From the NCBI GenBank assembly GCA_007132975.1, contig SLNO01000042.1:1-64000 (forward strand): a stretch of DNA of 64,000 bases. The letters run 5' to 3'. The notes under the pieces were generated by a model. The model was not told the DNA's origin. It was given only the letters and a program-made list of their open reading frames with translations, and did not search any database. Positions 17,682-25,301 of the stretch are shown piece by piece. The translations under genes and the position numbers were made by a program. How positions within the stretch are numbered: the first letter of the stretch is position 1; each line of letters begins with the position of its first letter. This stretch comes from Balneolales bacterium. Lineage in GTDB: Bacteria; Bacteroidota; Rhodothermia; Balneolales; Natronogracilivirgulaceae.

Positions 17682-18700
17682 TCGATCTGCGAAGCGATAC
17701 GGTGACCGTTCCGACAGACGGCATGTGGGACGTCATGCATAAGGCGCCTGTTGGTGATGATGTTTTTGGGGAGGATCCTGGTCTCCGGGCGCTGGAGGAG
17801 AAAATTGCCAACCTTTTTGGCATGGAAAACGGAGTTTTTGTCCCCAGCGGAACCATGGGCAATCAGCTCGGGCTCAAAGTGCACACTCAGCCGGCCGACG
17901 AAGTGATCATTGATGAAAATGCGCATATCTACCATTCAGAAGGTGCTGCGAGCGGACTCATTTCCGGTATCCAGCTGCGCCCGCTTCAAGGTGTCAGGGG
18001 CATTCTTTCTGCCGAGCAGGTAAACTCTGCTGTCCGGGAGCAAAATGACTGGGATCCGCATACACGGGTGGTCGCATTGGAAAACACTTCCAACAAGGGA
18101 GGAGGTACTTGTTACCCAATGCAAACTGTAAAAGACATTTACGATATAACTAAAAAAAGAGGACTCGCATTGCATCTGGACGGAGCCAGGATCTGGAATG
18201 CAGCCATTGCGACGGATGTTGATCTTAAAGAGTATGGGGCGCTTTGCGACACCATTTCCGTATGCTTCAGCAAAGGACTTGGAGCTCCTGTAGGGTCTAT
18301 GCTGCTTGGCAGCCGTCAACTCATCAAAAAAGCGCGAAGGTTTCGCAAGATTCTGGGAGGGGGCATGAGACAGGCAGGCATGCTGGCGGCAGCGGCATCC
18401 TATGCCGTGGACCATCACTTTGAGAAGCTGGAGGAGGATCATAGAAAAGCCAGAAAGCTGGCTGAGGCTGTTGCCTCATCTCCCTGCTTTGAGATGGATC
18501 CGGCCCAGGTAGAAACCAATATAGTACTCTTCCGCGTCGTCAGAGGTTCTGTTGACGAGGCCCTGCACTGGTTTCATAGCAAAGGGGTAGCCATGATCCC
18601 CTTTGGTGATGACACCATTAGAGCCACTTTCCATTTCCAGATATCAGACAGCGACCTGGATACTGCCATGAGTGCTGCAGAATCGTACAGGGGTACATAA
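17678..18700 (+). CDS. ltaE: Low-specificity threonine aldolase
   Basis: Cleaves threonine or allo-threonine to glycine and acetaldehyde. PLP fold-type I enzyme of 340 residues with MIDLRSDTVTVPT at the N-terminus, LHLDGARIWNAA for cofactor contact and the Schiff-base K199 in CFSKGLGAPVGS. Overlaps lysA by 4 bp and is followed closely by an MFS transporter, so the three probably form one transcription unit. Assignment is firm; stereospecificity cannot be told. Confidence 0.93.
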   Translation: MIDLRSDTVTVPTDGMWDVMHKAPVGDDVFGEDPGLRALEEKIANLFGMENGVFVPSGTMGNQLGLKVHTQPADEVIIDENAHIYHSEGAASGLISGIQLRPLQGVRGILSAEQVNSAVREQNDWDPHTRVVALENTSNKGGGTCYPMQTVKDIYDITKKRGLALHLDGARIWNAAIATDVDLKEYGALCDTISVCFSKGLGAPVGSMLLGSRQLIKKARRFRKILGGGMRQAGMLAAAASYAVDHHFEKLEEDHRKARKLAEAVASSPCFEMDPAQVETNIVLFRVVRGSVDEALHWFHSKGVAMIPFGDDTIRATFHFQISDSDLDTAMSAAESYRGT

Positions 18701-18713
18701 TTCCGTTTTTTCC

Positions 18714-19943
18714 GTGAATTTTGTTTCGTTTGCCATCCGATATAAACGTCTTATCCTTTTTGGATTCGGACTCACCTTTTTTTCAAGTTTCGGGCAGACT
18801 TTTCTGATTTCCGTGTTTGTACCTGGGTTTCTGGAATCCTTCGGGGTATCCTATGCCTATTTTGGATCCCTTTATTCCGCGGCAACACTGGGCAGCGCGT
18901 TCATTCTGGCATGGGCGGGTGCTCTCATCGACAGGGTATCACTGAAAAAATATGCGATTGCCGTAACAGCGGGGTATGCAGCTGCTTTGCTGACCGTCTC
19001 GTTTTCTTTGTGGATATGGATGCTGTTCCTTGGCCTTCTGGGCATTCGCCTGTTCGGACAAGGTCTTTGCGGACATACGGCTCACACCACCATTGCCCGG
19101 TATTTCAGTACCATGAGAGGCAAGGCTCTGAGTCTTTCAAACCTGGGTTTTTCGTTGGGTGAGGCTGTTCTGCCTTTGACAATTACAGCTCTTATTGCAC
19201 TGGTTGGATGGCGGATCAGCTGGGCATCGATCGGTTTGCTGACGGCAATTGTGCTGCCCGTCCTGATTATTTCAACTCTTGGCAGAGACCCGCTGGAGCA
19301 CGCAGAGGATGAGGTCCGAAGCAAATCCGGCGGATCGGCCCCGGAGCCGGGCGGACACTGGAAACGTCGACTTGTGCTCAAGGACTCACGTTTTTACCTG
19401 CTGTTGCCAGCCGCCCTGGCTTCTCCTTTCCTTTTGACCGGTTTTTTTCTCTACCAGACGCAGCTTGCTGTCAACAAAGGATGGGAAGTGGAAATCATGG
19501 CGTCCTCTTTTATTGCCTTTGCATTGTCAAAATCGGGATCATCACTGCTTTCGGGATCGCTTATCGACCGCTTCACCGCTTGCCGTCTGTATCCGTTCTT
19601 CCTGATTCCCTTGTTGGCTGGATTCTCAGTTCTCATTGCTTTTACCCATCCAGCCACCGTTTTTGTTTACATGTTCCTTGCCGGCATTACAATGGGTGCG
19701 GCCTTCAACATAACCACATCCCTGTACGCTGAACTATACGGCACCGCCAACCTTGGAGCAATTCGAAGCATGATGACCATGTTTATGGTAATCAGCACCG
19801 CGGCAAGCCCGGTACTGTTTGGCCTGGTGCTGGACAGCGGCCACTCCTTTGAAATAATTATCAAGGGTGCACTGGTATTTGTGGCAATATCCACAATCCT
19901 TGCTATTTTTATATACCGGCATGCCGGAATCAAAATCTCCTGA
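18714..19943 (+). CDS. MFS transporter
   Basis: Inner-membrane major facilitator with about twelve hydrophobic segments in two halves separated by a charged loop near residue 200 (DPLEHAEDEVRSKSGG). The conserved loop 2-3 motif appears as GALIDRVSLKKY and its repeat as GSLIDRFTACRLY. Substrate unknown; its neighbours lysA and ltaE hint at amino acids or related compounds, but that is inference. The GTG at 18714 gives a typical MFS N-terminus 13 bp after ltaE. A GTG at 18672 is in frame and would overlap ltaE by 29 bp; neither has a clear ribosome-binding site. Confidence 0.82.
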   Translation: MNFVSFAIRYKRLILFGFGLTFFSSFGQTFLISVFVPGFLESFGVSYAYFGSLYSAATLGSAFILAWAGALIDRVSLKKYAIAVTAGYAAALLTVSFSLWIWMLFLGLLGIRLFGQGLCGHTAHTTIARYFSTMRGKALSLSNLGFSLGEAVLPLTITALIALVGWRISWASIGLLTAIVLPVLIISTLGRDPLEHAEDEVRSKSGGSAPEPGGHWKRRLVLKDSRFYLLLPAALASPFLLTGFFLYQTQLAVNKGWEVEIMASSFIAFALSKSGSSLLSGSLIDRFTACRLYPFFLIPLLAGFSVLIAFTHPATVFVYMFLAGITMGAAFNITTSLYAELYGTANLGAIRSMMTMFMVISTAASPVLFGLVLDSGHSFEIIIKGALVFVAISTILAIFIYRHAGIKIS

Positions 19944-19952
19944 TCCATAACC

Positions 19953-20558
19953 ATGAGCAAACAAGAACTTATCCTCTCTGGCAAGGCTTCCTTCTACCTG
20001 GAAGTGCCTTATCGCTTGTACCGCACAGGCAACGATGGCAAACAGCCACTTTTTGTCTATCTCCATGAAACAGGCCGCAATCTTGCAGAATTGGAGAAAA
20101 CAATTGCGCCATTGCGGGCGCTCCCCGGGTACCACCTGCTGATCCAGGCACCCTATCCCGATGTGCTTCCTGAAGGTGAAGACCGTTCGTATTACTGGAT
20201 ACCCAATCATAAAGACGAGCAGACGATCACCGCCGCAAGAGAGTACGTATCCGAATTTTTGCAGGAAGTCATAGACGGACTGCTTCCACATATTGATGCT
20301 GGAAGGCTTGTGCTGGTAGGCTGGGAAGGATCACGCAACCAGATATCCTATTTTTGCGCCACAAGACCTCATTACATCAATGAAATGGTCCTTTTTGGGG
20401 GCTCTGTCAACCGTTCCTGGATGGAGCAGGACAGCTCACGGTACAAACACTTGCGCATGCTTGGCTTGTCAGGAAAAGACGCCGAAATATCAGATGGCAC
20501 TGCAAGCACGATACAGAAGTGGATCCGAGGTGAATCTGGTGAAACAAACAGGGGATAG
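19953..20558 (+). CDS. Alpha/beta-hydrolase-fold protein without the nucleophile Ser
   Basis: Resembles the small phospholipase/carboxylesterase family (YLHETGRNLAEL, LLIQAPYP, LVLVGWEGSRNQISYF, LRMLGLSGKD). The nucleophile elbow, normally GFSQG, is GWEGS with Glu at residue 125, and no catalytic His is evident near the C-terminus. At 201 residues it is slightly short. It may be a non-catalytic binding protein or use another chemistry. It starts 9 bp after the MFS stop and is probably in the same transcript. Confidence 0.6.
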   Translation: MSKQELILSGKASFYLEVPYRLYRTGNDGKQPLFVYLHETGRNLAELEKTIAPLRALPGYHLLIQAPYPDVLPEGEDRSYYWIPNHKDEQTITAAREYVSEFLQEVIDGLLPHIDAGRLVLVGWEGSRNQISYFCATRPHYINEMVLFGGSVNRSWMEQDSSRYKHLRMLGLSGKDAEISDGTASTIQKWIRGESGETNRG

Positions 20559-20615
20559 GTCCTCCTGTAAAAACTTGTTATTTAATTAGGATTTTTCTGT
20601 ATTTTTCAGTTCGAT

Positions 20616-20647
20616 TTTGCTTGTATTAAGAAGTGGCTTTACATTCA
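20616..20647 (+). promoter_or_regulatory. Putative promoter of the response regulator
   Basis: TTTG (20616-20619), then a 20-bp spacer, then TACATTCA (20640-20647). This approximates the Bacteroidota pattern TTTG-N19-TAnnTTTG. It lies about 60 bp before the start codon in a 149-bp gene-free gap. Confidence 0.35.
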
Positions 20648-20707
20648 GGCAATGTCACAAATTTGTCGGTATGAATTTCTATACATAACAGCACATCACG
20701 AGCTAAT

Positions 20708-21403
20708 ATGAAAATACTCGTTATCGAAGACGACAGGATCGTTCGTACTCTTGTCAAACACGTATTGGAAAATGAGGGACACGAAGTGACAGTCGCCGAC
20801 AGAGCCGACACTGGCGAGAAGATGGCGCTTGAAGATGACTTCGAGATCATCATTCTTGACCTTGGACTGCCGGACAAGAGCGGTTTAGAGGTATGTAAAA
20901 CACTGCGCGACAACAAAATAAAGACTCCAATCCTTATTCTGTCAGCTTATCAGAATACTGATACAAAGATTGCTGGTCTCAATACAGGCGCCGATGACTA
21001 CCTCACCAAACCCTTTGATAACAAAGAACTGCTAGCCCGCATAAATGCCATTATCCGGCGTGTTAAGAAAGGGGATGAGACAAATAATACTTACGAATGT
21101 GGTGAACTGAAGATCGATCTGGTCAACCGTGAATTTTACGTACGTGACACCAGGGTGTTGCTCACCAACAATGAGTTCAACCTGATGGCCTACTTCATGA
21201 AGAACCCCGACAGGGTTCTCTACAAGGACGAACTCACCAACAATGTCTGGGACATCAATTTCGACACCAACACCAACTTCCTCAACGTCTATATCAGCTA
21301 TATCAGGAAAAAGATCGAGGAAATCACCCCGGTGAACTATATCCAGACGGTTCGGAAAAAAGGCTTCAAGCTAAACAGCAACCCGGTCCGCGAGTACGAG
21401 TAG
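20708..21403 (+). CDS. OmpR-family response regulator
   Basis: Two-component transcription factor. The receiver domain (1-120) has the acidic pocket (EDDR), phosphoacceptor D51 in ILDLGLPDKSG and the conserved K in YLTKPF. The C-terminal winged helix (about 130-228) has NNEFNLMAYFMKNPDRV and the recognition helix around NFLNVYISYIRKKI. No histidine kinase gene is adjacent, so it is an orphan here. trmH begins 16 bp downstream and may share its transcript. Confidence 0.92.
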   Translation: MKILVIEDDRIVRTLVKHVLENEGHEVTVADRADTGEKMALEDDFEIIILDLGLPDKSGLEVCKTLRDNKIKTPILILSAYQNTDTKIAGLNTGADDYLTKPFDNKELLARINAIIRRVKKGDETNNTYECGELKIDLVNREFYVRDTRVLLTNNEFNLMAYFMKNPDRVLYKDELTNNVWDINFDTNTNFLNVYISYIRKKIEEITPVNYIQTVRKKGFKLNSNPVREYE

Positions 21404-21419
21404 GTACACTCCGCCACCC

Positions 21420-22139
21420 ATGACCGCTATGCCGGAAAGCAGTATCAGGAAACTTGAGACGGCATTTTTTGCGCAATACGTAAGTGAGCACAAAAAAAAC
21501 CTCTTCCGTCATATCCTCAATAACCGTACCCGCTTTGCAACGGTAGTGCTTGAGGATATCTACCAGTCTCAAAACGCCTCGGCCGTGCTGCGAAGTTGTG
21601 ACGCATTTGGTATCCAGGATGTCCATGTCATTGAAAACCGAAACGTTTTTGATGTAGATAAGGGAGTTACCATAGGATCGGAAAAGTGGCTCACTGTGCA
21701 TCGCTATCGTACACCTGATAGCAACAATACGGATGCTGCCTATCGCGAGCTGCGCCAGCGTGGATACAGGATAGTGGCCACGACACCACATGAGAAACAG
21801 GTGGAATTGCCCGGCTTTTACCCGAAAGAGCCTGTGGCACTGGTATTCGGTACGGAAAAGCTGGGTCTGACCCCATATGCTATTGAGCATGCCGATGAGT
21901 GGCTTCACATACCCATGCACGGATTCAGCGAAAGTTTCAACATCTCCGTTTGCGTGGCATTGTGCCTGTATCACCTGCGCGGCTGTCTCCAAAAGGGCAG
22001 CACAGATTGGGGCCTTTCACCAGACGAGAAAGAGACTCTGTTCCTGCACTGGCTGCGGAAATCGGTGCATAGGCTGCCGGCTCTGGATCGAAAATTCAGG
22101 GAACTTCTTGAGACGTCTGATCTGCCATCTCCAGACTGA
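21420..22139 (+). CDS. trmH: SpoU-family RNA 2'-O-methyltransferase (TrmH-like)
   Basis: SPOUT-class methyltransferase, most likely making Gm18 in tRNA. The three SpoU motifs are present: NASAVLRSCDAFGIQDVHVIE region near residue 53, LVFGTEKLGLT near 140, and IPMHGFSESFNISVCVAL near 162, which carries the catalytic SFN and knot. A C-terminal extension follows, as in TrmH. It ends inside the 3' end of the convergent tex gene (44-bp overlap). An rRNA or other tRNA target is possible, but the length and extension favour TrmH. Confidence 0.87.
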   Translation: MTAMPESSIRKLETAFFAQYVSEHKKNLFRHILNNRTRFATVVLEDIYQSQNASAVLRSCDAFGIQDVHVIENRNVFDVDKGVTIGSEKWLTVHRYRTPDSNNTDAAYRELRQRGYRIVATTPHEKQVELPGFYPKEPVALVFGTEKLGLTPYAIEHADEWLHIPMHGFSESFNISVCVALCLYHLRGCLQKGSTDWGLSPDEKETLFLHWLRKSVHRLPALDRKFRELLETSDLPSPD

Positions 22140-24294
22140 TCCGTCCGCGCTGCTCATCCACGGAAGCAACCCGCACTTTTACAATGTCACCGACCGAAAC
22201 TACTTCGTGCGGGTTGGAGATGCGCCTGCCACCACCCATCTTCGATATGTGAAGCAGTCCGTCCTGCTTAACTCCAATGTCCACAAATGCTCCAAAATCG
22301 ACCACATTGCGTACGGTACCCTCCAGCTCAAGGCCTTCCCTGAGATCGCTCATCGATAGTATTTCCTGTCTGAGCAGGGGTTTAGGCAGTGATTCCCGCG
22401 GATCCCGTCCCGGTTTCTGGAGGTTTTCCATGATCAGCTCCAGCGTGGGCAACCCAATTGCCAGCTCTCTGGCAGTTTTTTCAGGGTCCAGATTTCGGAA
22501 CTTGACGGGGAAAAGGGTAACCGACTCGGGAATATCCTGTGGAGCTACACCAATCGAGGTGCAAAGCTTGAGAGCCGCATCGTAGCTTTCCGGGTGGATG
22601 GCGGTGTTGTCCAATGGATTGGCGGAATCCGGAATGCGAAGGAATCCTGCCGCCTGCTGAAAACGGAAGGCACCCAGGCCGGACACCTTCATGATCTCCT
22701 GGCGGTCACGGAATGGACCGTTTTCATTGCGGTGGGAAACTATTTTATCGGCTATGGAGCGGCTGAGCCCCGATACGTAAGTCAGCAGGGAAGAGCTTGC
22801 AGAATTAAGGTTCACACCCACGCTGTTGACGCAGCTTTCCACGACGTCATCCAGTTTTCGAGACAGATTTGCCTGGTTCACATCATGCTGATAGAGTCCA
22901 ACACCAATGGATTTCGGGTCGATCTTGACCAGCTCTGCCAGCGGGTCCTGCACCCGGCGGGCGATGGATATGTTTCCTCTCATCGGAGCGTCAAGATCCG
23001 GAAATTCCAGTTTCGCCAACGGTGAGGCGGAATAAACGGAGGCACCGGCCTCGTTGACGATCAGGTAATGCAGATCTTCATCACTGCGCCGGTCCTTGCG
23101 CTCGGAGATCATTTCGGCAACAACCAGTTCGGTTTCACGACTGCCGGTCCCGTTGCCGATGGCAATCAGGGTGACACCGTACTTGTCGATCAACCGGTCC
23201 ATCACCTCGATGGACTCCCTTACTTTTTTCTGCGGCGGTGTAGGGAAGATAGTGGTTCCATCCAGGTATTTTCCGGTACCGTCCACCACGGCCACCTTGC
23301 ATCCGGTGCGGTAGCCGGGGTCAATGCCCATCACTGTCTGAGCCGACAGTGGGGGTTGCAGCAGAAGGTTGCGAAGGTTTTCCGCAAAGGTCTGTATGGC
23401 GTGATCCTCCGCTTTTTCCGTGAGTTCCTTGCGGGCTTCCCTCTCCAGCGCTGGAAAGAGCAGCCGGCGGAAGCTGTCGCGCACAGCAAGTTCAAGGTGC
23501 CCAGTAAAAATTGAATTACGATTGGTTATAATAAAGCGCCCCATACGCTCAAGAGCCTTCTCCTCTAAAATTTCCAGCTTCACGGAAAGGATTCCTTCCC
23601 GTTCGCCCCGGTTTATGGCGAGGATCTGATGCGGTTTGAGGAAGCTGATCCTGCTGTTGAATTCGTAGTATTCCCTGTAGGTTTGACGCTCATCCGGTTC
23701 CGAGGTGCGTGTGACCTGCAGGATGCCATGCCTCTGGATCTGTTGGCGAATCCCGTTGCGAAGGTCCACCTCCTCGTTGATCCATTCCGCGCATATATCA
23801 CGGGCACCCTGAAGCGCCTCCTCAACATCGGCAACCCCTTTGTCAGGGTCCACAAAGCTGCGTGCATGGGATTCCGGACTGCCGGTTATGGTCTCCTCTT
23901 CCCAGATCAGTTCTGCCAGTGGTTCCAAACCCCGTTCCCTTGCAACACTCGCACGTGTTTTTCGCTTTGGCCGGTATGGAAGATAGAGATCCTCCAGATC
24001 CTTGAGCGTTGTGCAGGCACGGATCTCATCCTCAAGTTCCCCGGTCAGTTTGTCCTGTTCCCTTATGGATGCCAGTATGGTTTCCCTGCGATCCCCCAAT
24101 AGCCGAAGGTATTCCAGTCTGTCGCGGATGTCGCGCAGTTTCTCCTCGTCCAGTCCACCGGTGCGCTCCTGGCGGTATCTGGCAATAAACGGGATGGTGG
24201 CCCCTTCGTCGAGAAGTCCGATGGTCGCAGAGATCTGGGAGGGTGACAGGGAAAGCTCCCGGACAAGTACAGAAATAATACCTTCTGATGACAT
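22096..24294 (-). CDS. tex: Tex-family S1 RNA-binding transcription accessory protein
   Basis: Conserved multi-domain nucleic-acid-binding protein. Order: Tex N-terminal helical region (about 1-200), YqgF/RNase-H-like domain starting at MGIDPGYRTGCKVAVVDG (about 322), helix-hairpin-helix region (SRSIADKIVSHRNENGPF and GLGAFRFQQAAGFL), and a C-terminal S1 domain (LEGTVRNVVDFGAFVDIGV, about 650-720). 732 residues is slightly short for the family but nothing obvious is missing. It overlaps trmH by 44 bp at the 3' ends and diverges from the phosphatase gene. Confidence 0.94.
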   Translation of the reverse strand: MSSEGIISVLVRELSLSPSQISATIGLLDEGATIPFIARYRQERTGGLDEEKLRDIRDRLEYLRLLGDRRETILASIREQDKLTGELEDEIRACTTLKDLEDLYLPYRPKRKTRASVARERGLEPLAELIWEEETITGSPESHARSFVDPDKGVADVEEALQGARDICAEWINEEVDLRNGIRQQIQRHGILQVTRTSEPDERQTYREYYEFNSRISFLKPHQILAINRGEREGILSVKLEILEEKALERMGRFIITNRNSIFTGHLELAVRDSFRRLLFPALEREARKELTEKAEDHAIQTFAENLRNLLLQPPLSAQTVMGIDPGYRTGCKVAVVDGTGKYLDGTTIFPTPPQKKVRESIEVMDRLIDKYGVTLIAIGNGTGSRETELVVAEMISERKDRRSDEDLHYLIVNEAGASVYSASPLAKLEFPDLDAPMRGNISIARRVQDPLAELVKIDPKSIGVGLYQHDVNQANLSRKLDDVVESCVNSVGVNLNSASSSLLTYVSGLSRSIADKIVSHRNENGPFRDRQEIMKVSGLGAFRFQQAAGFLRIPDSANPLDNTAIHPESYDAALKLCTSIGVAPQDIPESVTLFPVKFRNLDPEKTARELAIGLPTLELIMENLQKPGRDPRESLPKPLLRQEILSMSDLREGLELEGTVRNVVDFGAFVDIGVKQDGLLHISKMGGGRRISNPHEVVSVGDIVKVRVASVDEQRGRISLEMADQTSQEVP

Positions 24295-24518
24295 CTTTTT
24301 TGCTATTTTAGCGTTTGTCGCAGTATCTGTCGGCTGTTAGGCAGAAGCCAAACCAAACCGATGATTCCTGTCGTTATGGAGTTTTGTTTCGGCGGTTTTC
24401 CAGAATCATTGTCAACCGATACCTTTACAACGAATGCCAGTCAGATTGCGTGGCATTGTGTTTTGTATGGATGACCGCCGGCAGGTGCCCAATATATCAG
24501 ACGCTTGAACTTTTTACA
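24295..24518. promoter_or_regulatory. Divergent intergenic region (tex / HisN-like)
   Basis: 224 bp without a supported gene. The phosphatase reading frame extends upstream as far as 24315, but that part has no family similarity. On the plus strand TACCTTTA (near 24430) resembles the -7 box TAnnTTTG with a poor -33 element. No hairpin or RNA gene seen. Confidence 0.3.
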
Positions 24519-25298
24519 ATGAAACAAAATACAAAAGAGGAGTTGCTGCAGTTTGCCACGTATCTGGCAAGGGCTGCCGGTAAGAAGACACTGAACCATT
24601 TCCGGAAAAAGGTTGAAGTAGAGCGAAAAGGCGACGACTCGCCCGTAACGGTAGCCGACCGGGAAGCGGAAGAGTGGATACGCGGACGGATTGAAGAGCA
24701 GTACCCGGACCACGGTATTGTCGGGGAAGAGTTCGGGACGCACAATGAGGCATCCTCTATCCGGTGGATCATCGACCCCATTGACGGGACCCTGTCGTTC
24801 ATTCACGGAATTCCGCTCTACACAACCCTGATAGGTGTTACCGTTGACGGTGAACCCGAAATTGGCGTCATCTATGCTCCTGCCACGGACGAGCTATGCG
24901 AAGCGGCCATAGGTCTCGGTGCGCGGTACAACGGACAGGATTGCCGCGTATCGGAAACATCACTGATGCGCAAGGCTGTGCTCCTCAGCACGGATATGAC
25001 AACCATCATCAGTGAAGGGCTGGAGCCTGCGTTCCGGGTTCTTCTGGATGAGTGCCGGCTTCACCGGACCTGGGGTGATGCCTACGGACACATGATGGTA
25101 GCCACCGGCCGGGCCGATATCATGTTCGACCCGGTATTGAACATTTGGGACGCAGCCGCACTGCTCCCCATTTTGCAGGAATCCGGGGGAGTATTCCTCG
25201 ACTTTGCGGGCCATGCGGCCATTGATAGCGGACACGGTTTTTCAACAAATGAAAAACTGGCAACTGTCGTGCTCTCCGCCATGGACTCCGTGCGCTGA
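24519..25298 (+). CDS. Inositol-monophosphatase-family phosphatase (HisN-like)
   Basis: Mg2+-dependent phosphatase. The metal site is complete: GEEFG (about residue 70), DPIDGTLSF (about 90) and WDAAALLPIL (about 210). The N-terminus (SPVTVADREAEEWIRGRI) and the GEEFG/DPIDGTxSF pattern match histidinol-phosphatases of the HisN type better than SuhB or CysQ, so histidine synthesis is plausible but not proven. The ATG at 24519 gives 259 residues, normal for the family; the upstream in-frame codons look non-coding. The M1-like gene starts 3 bp after its stop. Confidence 0.85.
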   Translation: MKQNTKEELLQFATYLARAAGKKTLNHFRKKVEVERKGDDSPVTVADREAEEWIRGRIEEQYPDHGIVGEEFGTHNEASSIRWIIDPIDGTLSFIHGIPLYTTLIGVTVDGEPEIGVIYAPATDELCEAAIGLGARYNGQDCRVSETSLMRKAVLLSTDMTTIISEGLEPAFRVLLDECRLHRTWGDAYGHMMVATGRADIMFDPVLNIWDAAALLPILQESGGVFLDFAGHAAIDSGHGFSTNEKLATVVLSAMDSVR

Positions 25299-25301
25299 AA
25301 A

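Noticed and set aside
24315..24518. N-terminal extension of the HisN-like phosphatase
   Set aside because: The 68 extra residues have no family similarity and an odd composition; the family start is the ATG at 24519.
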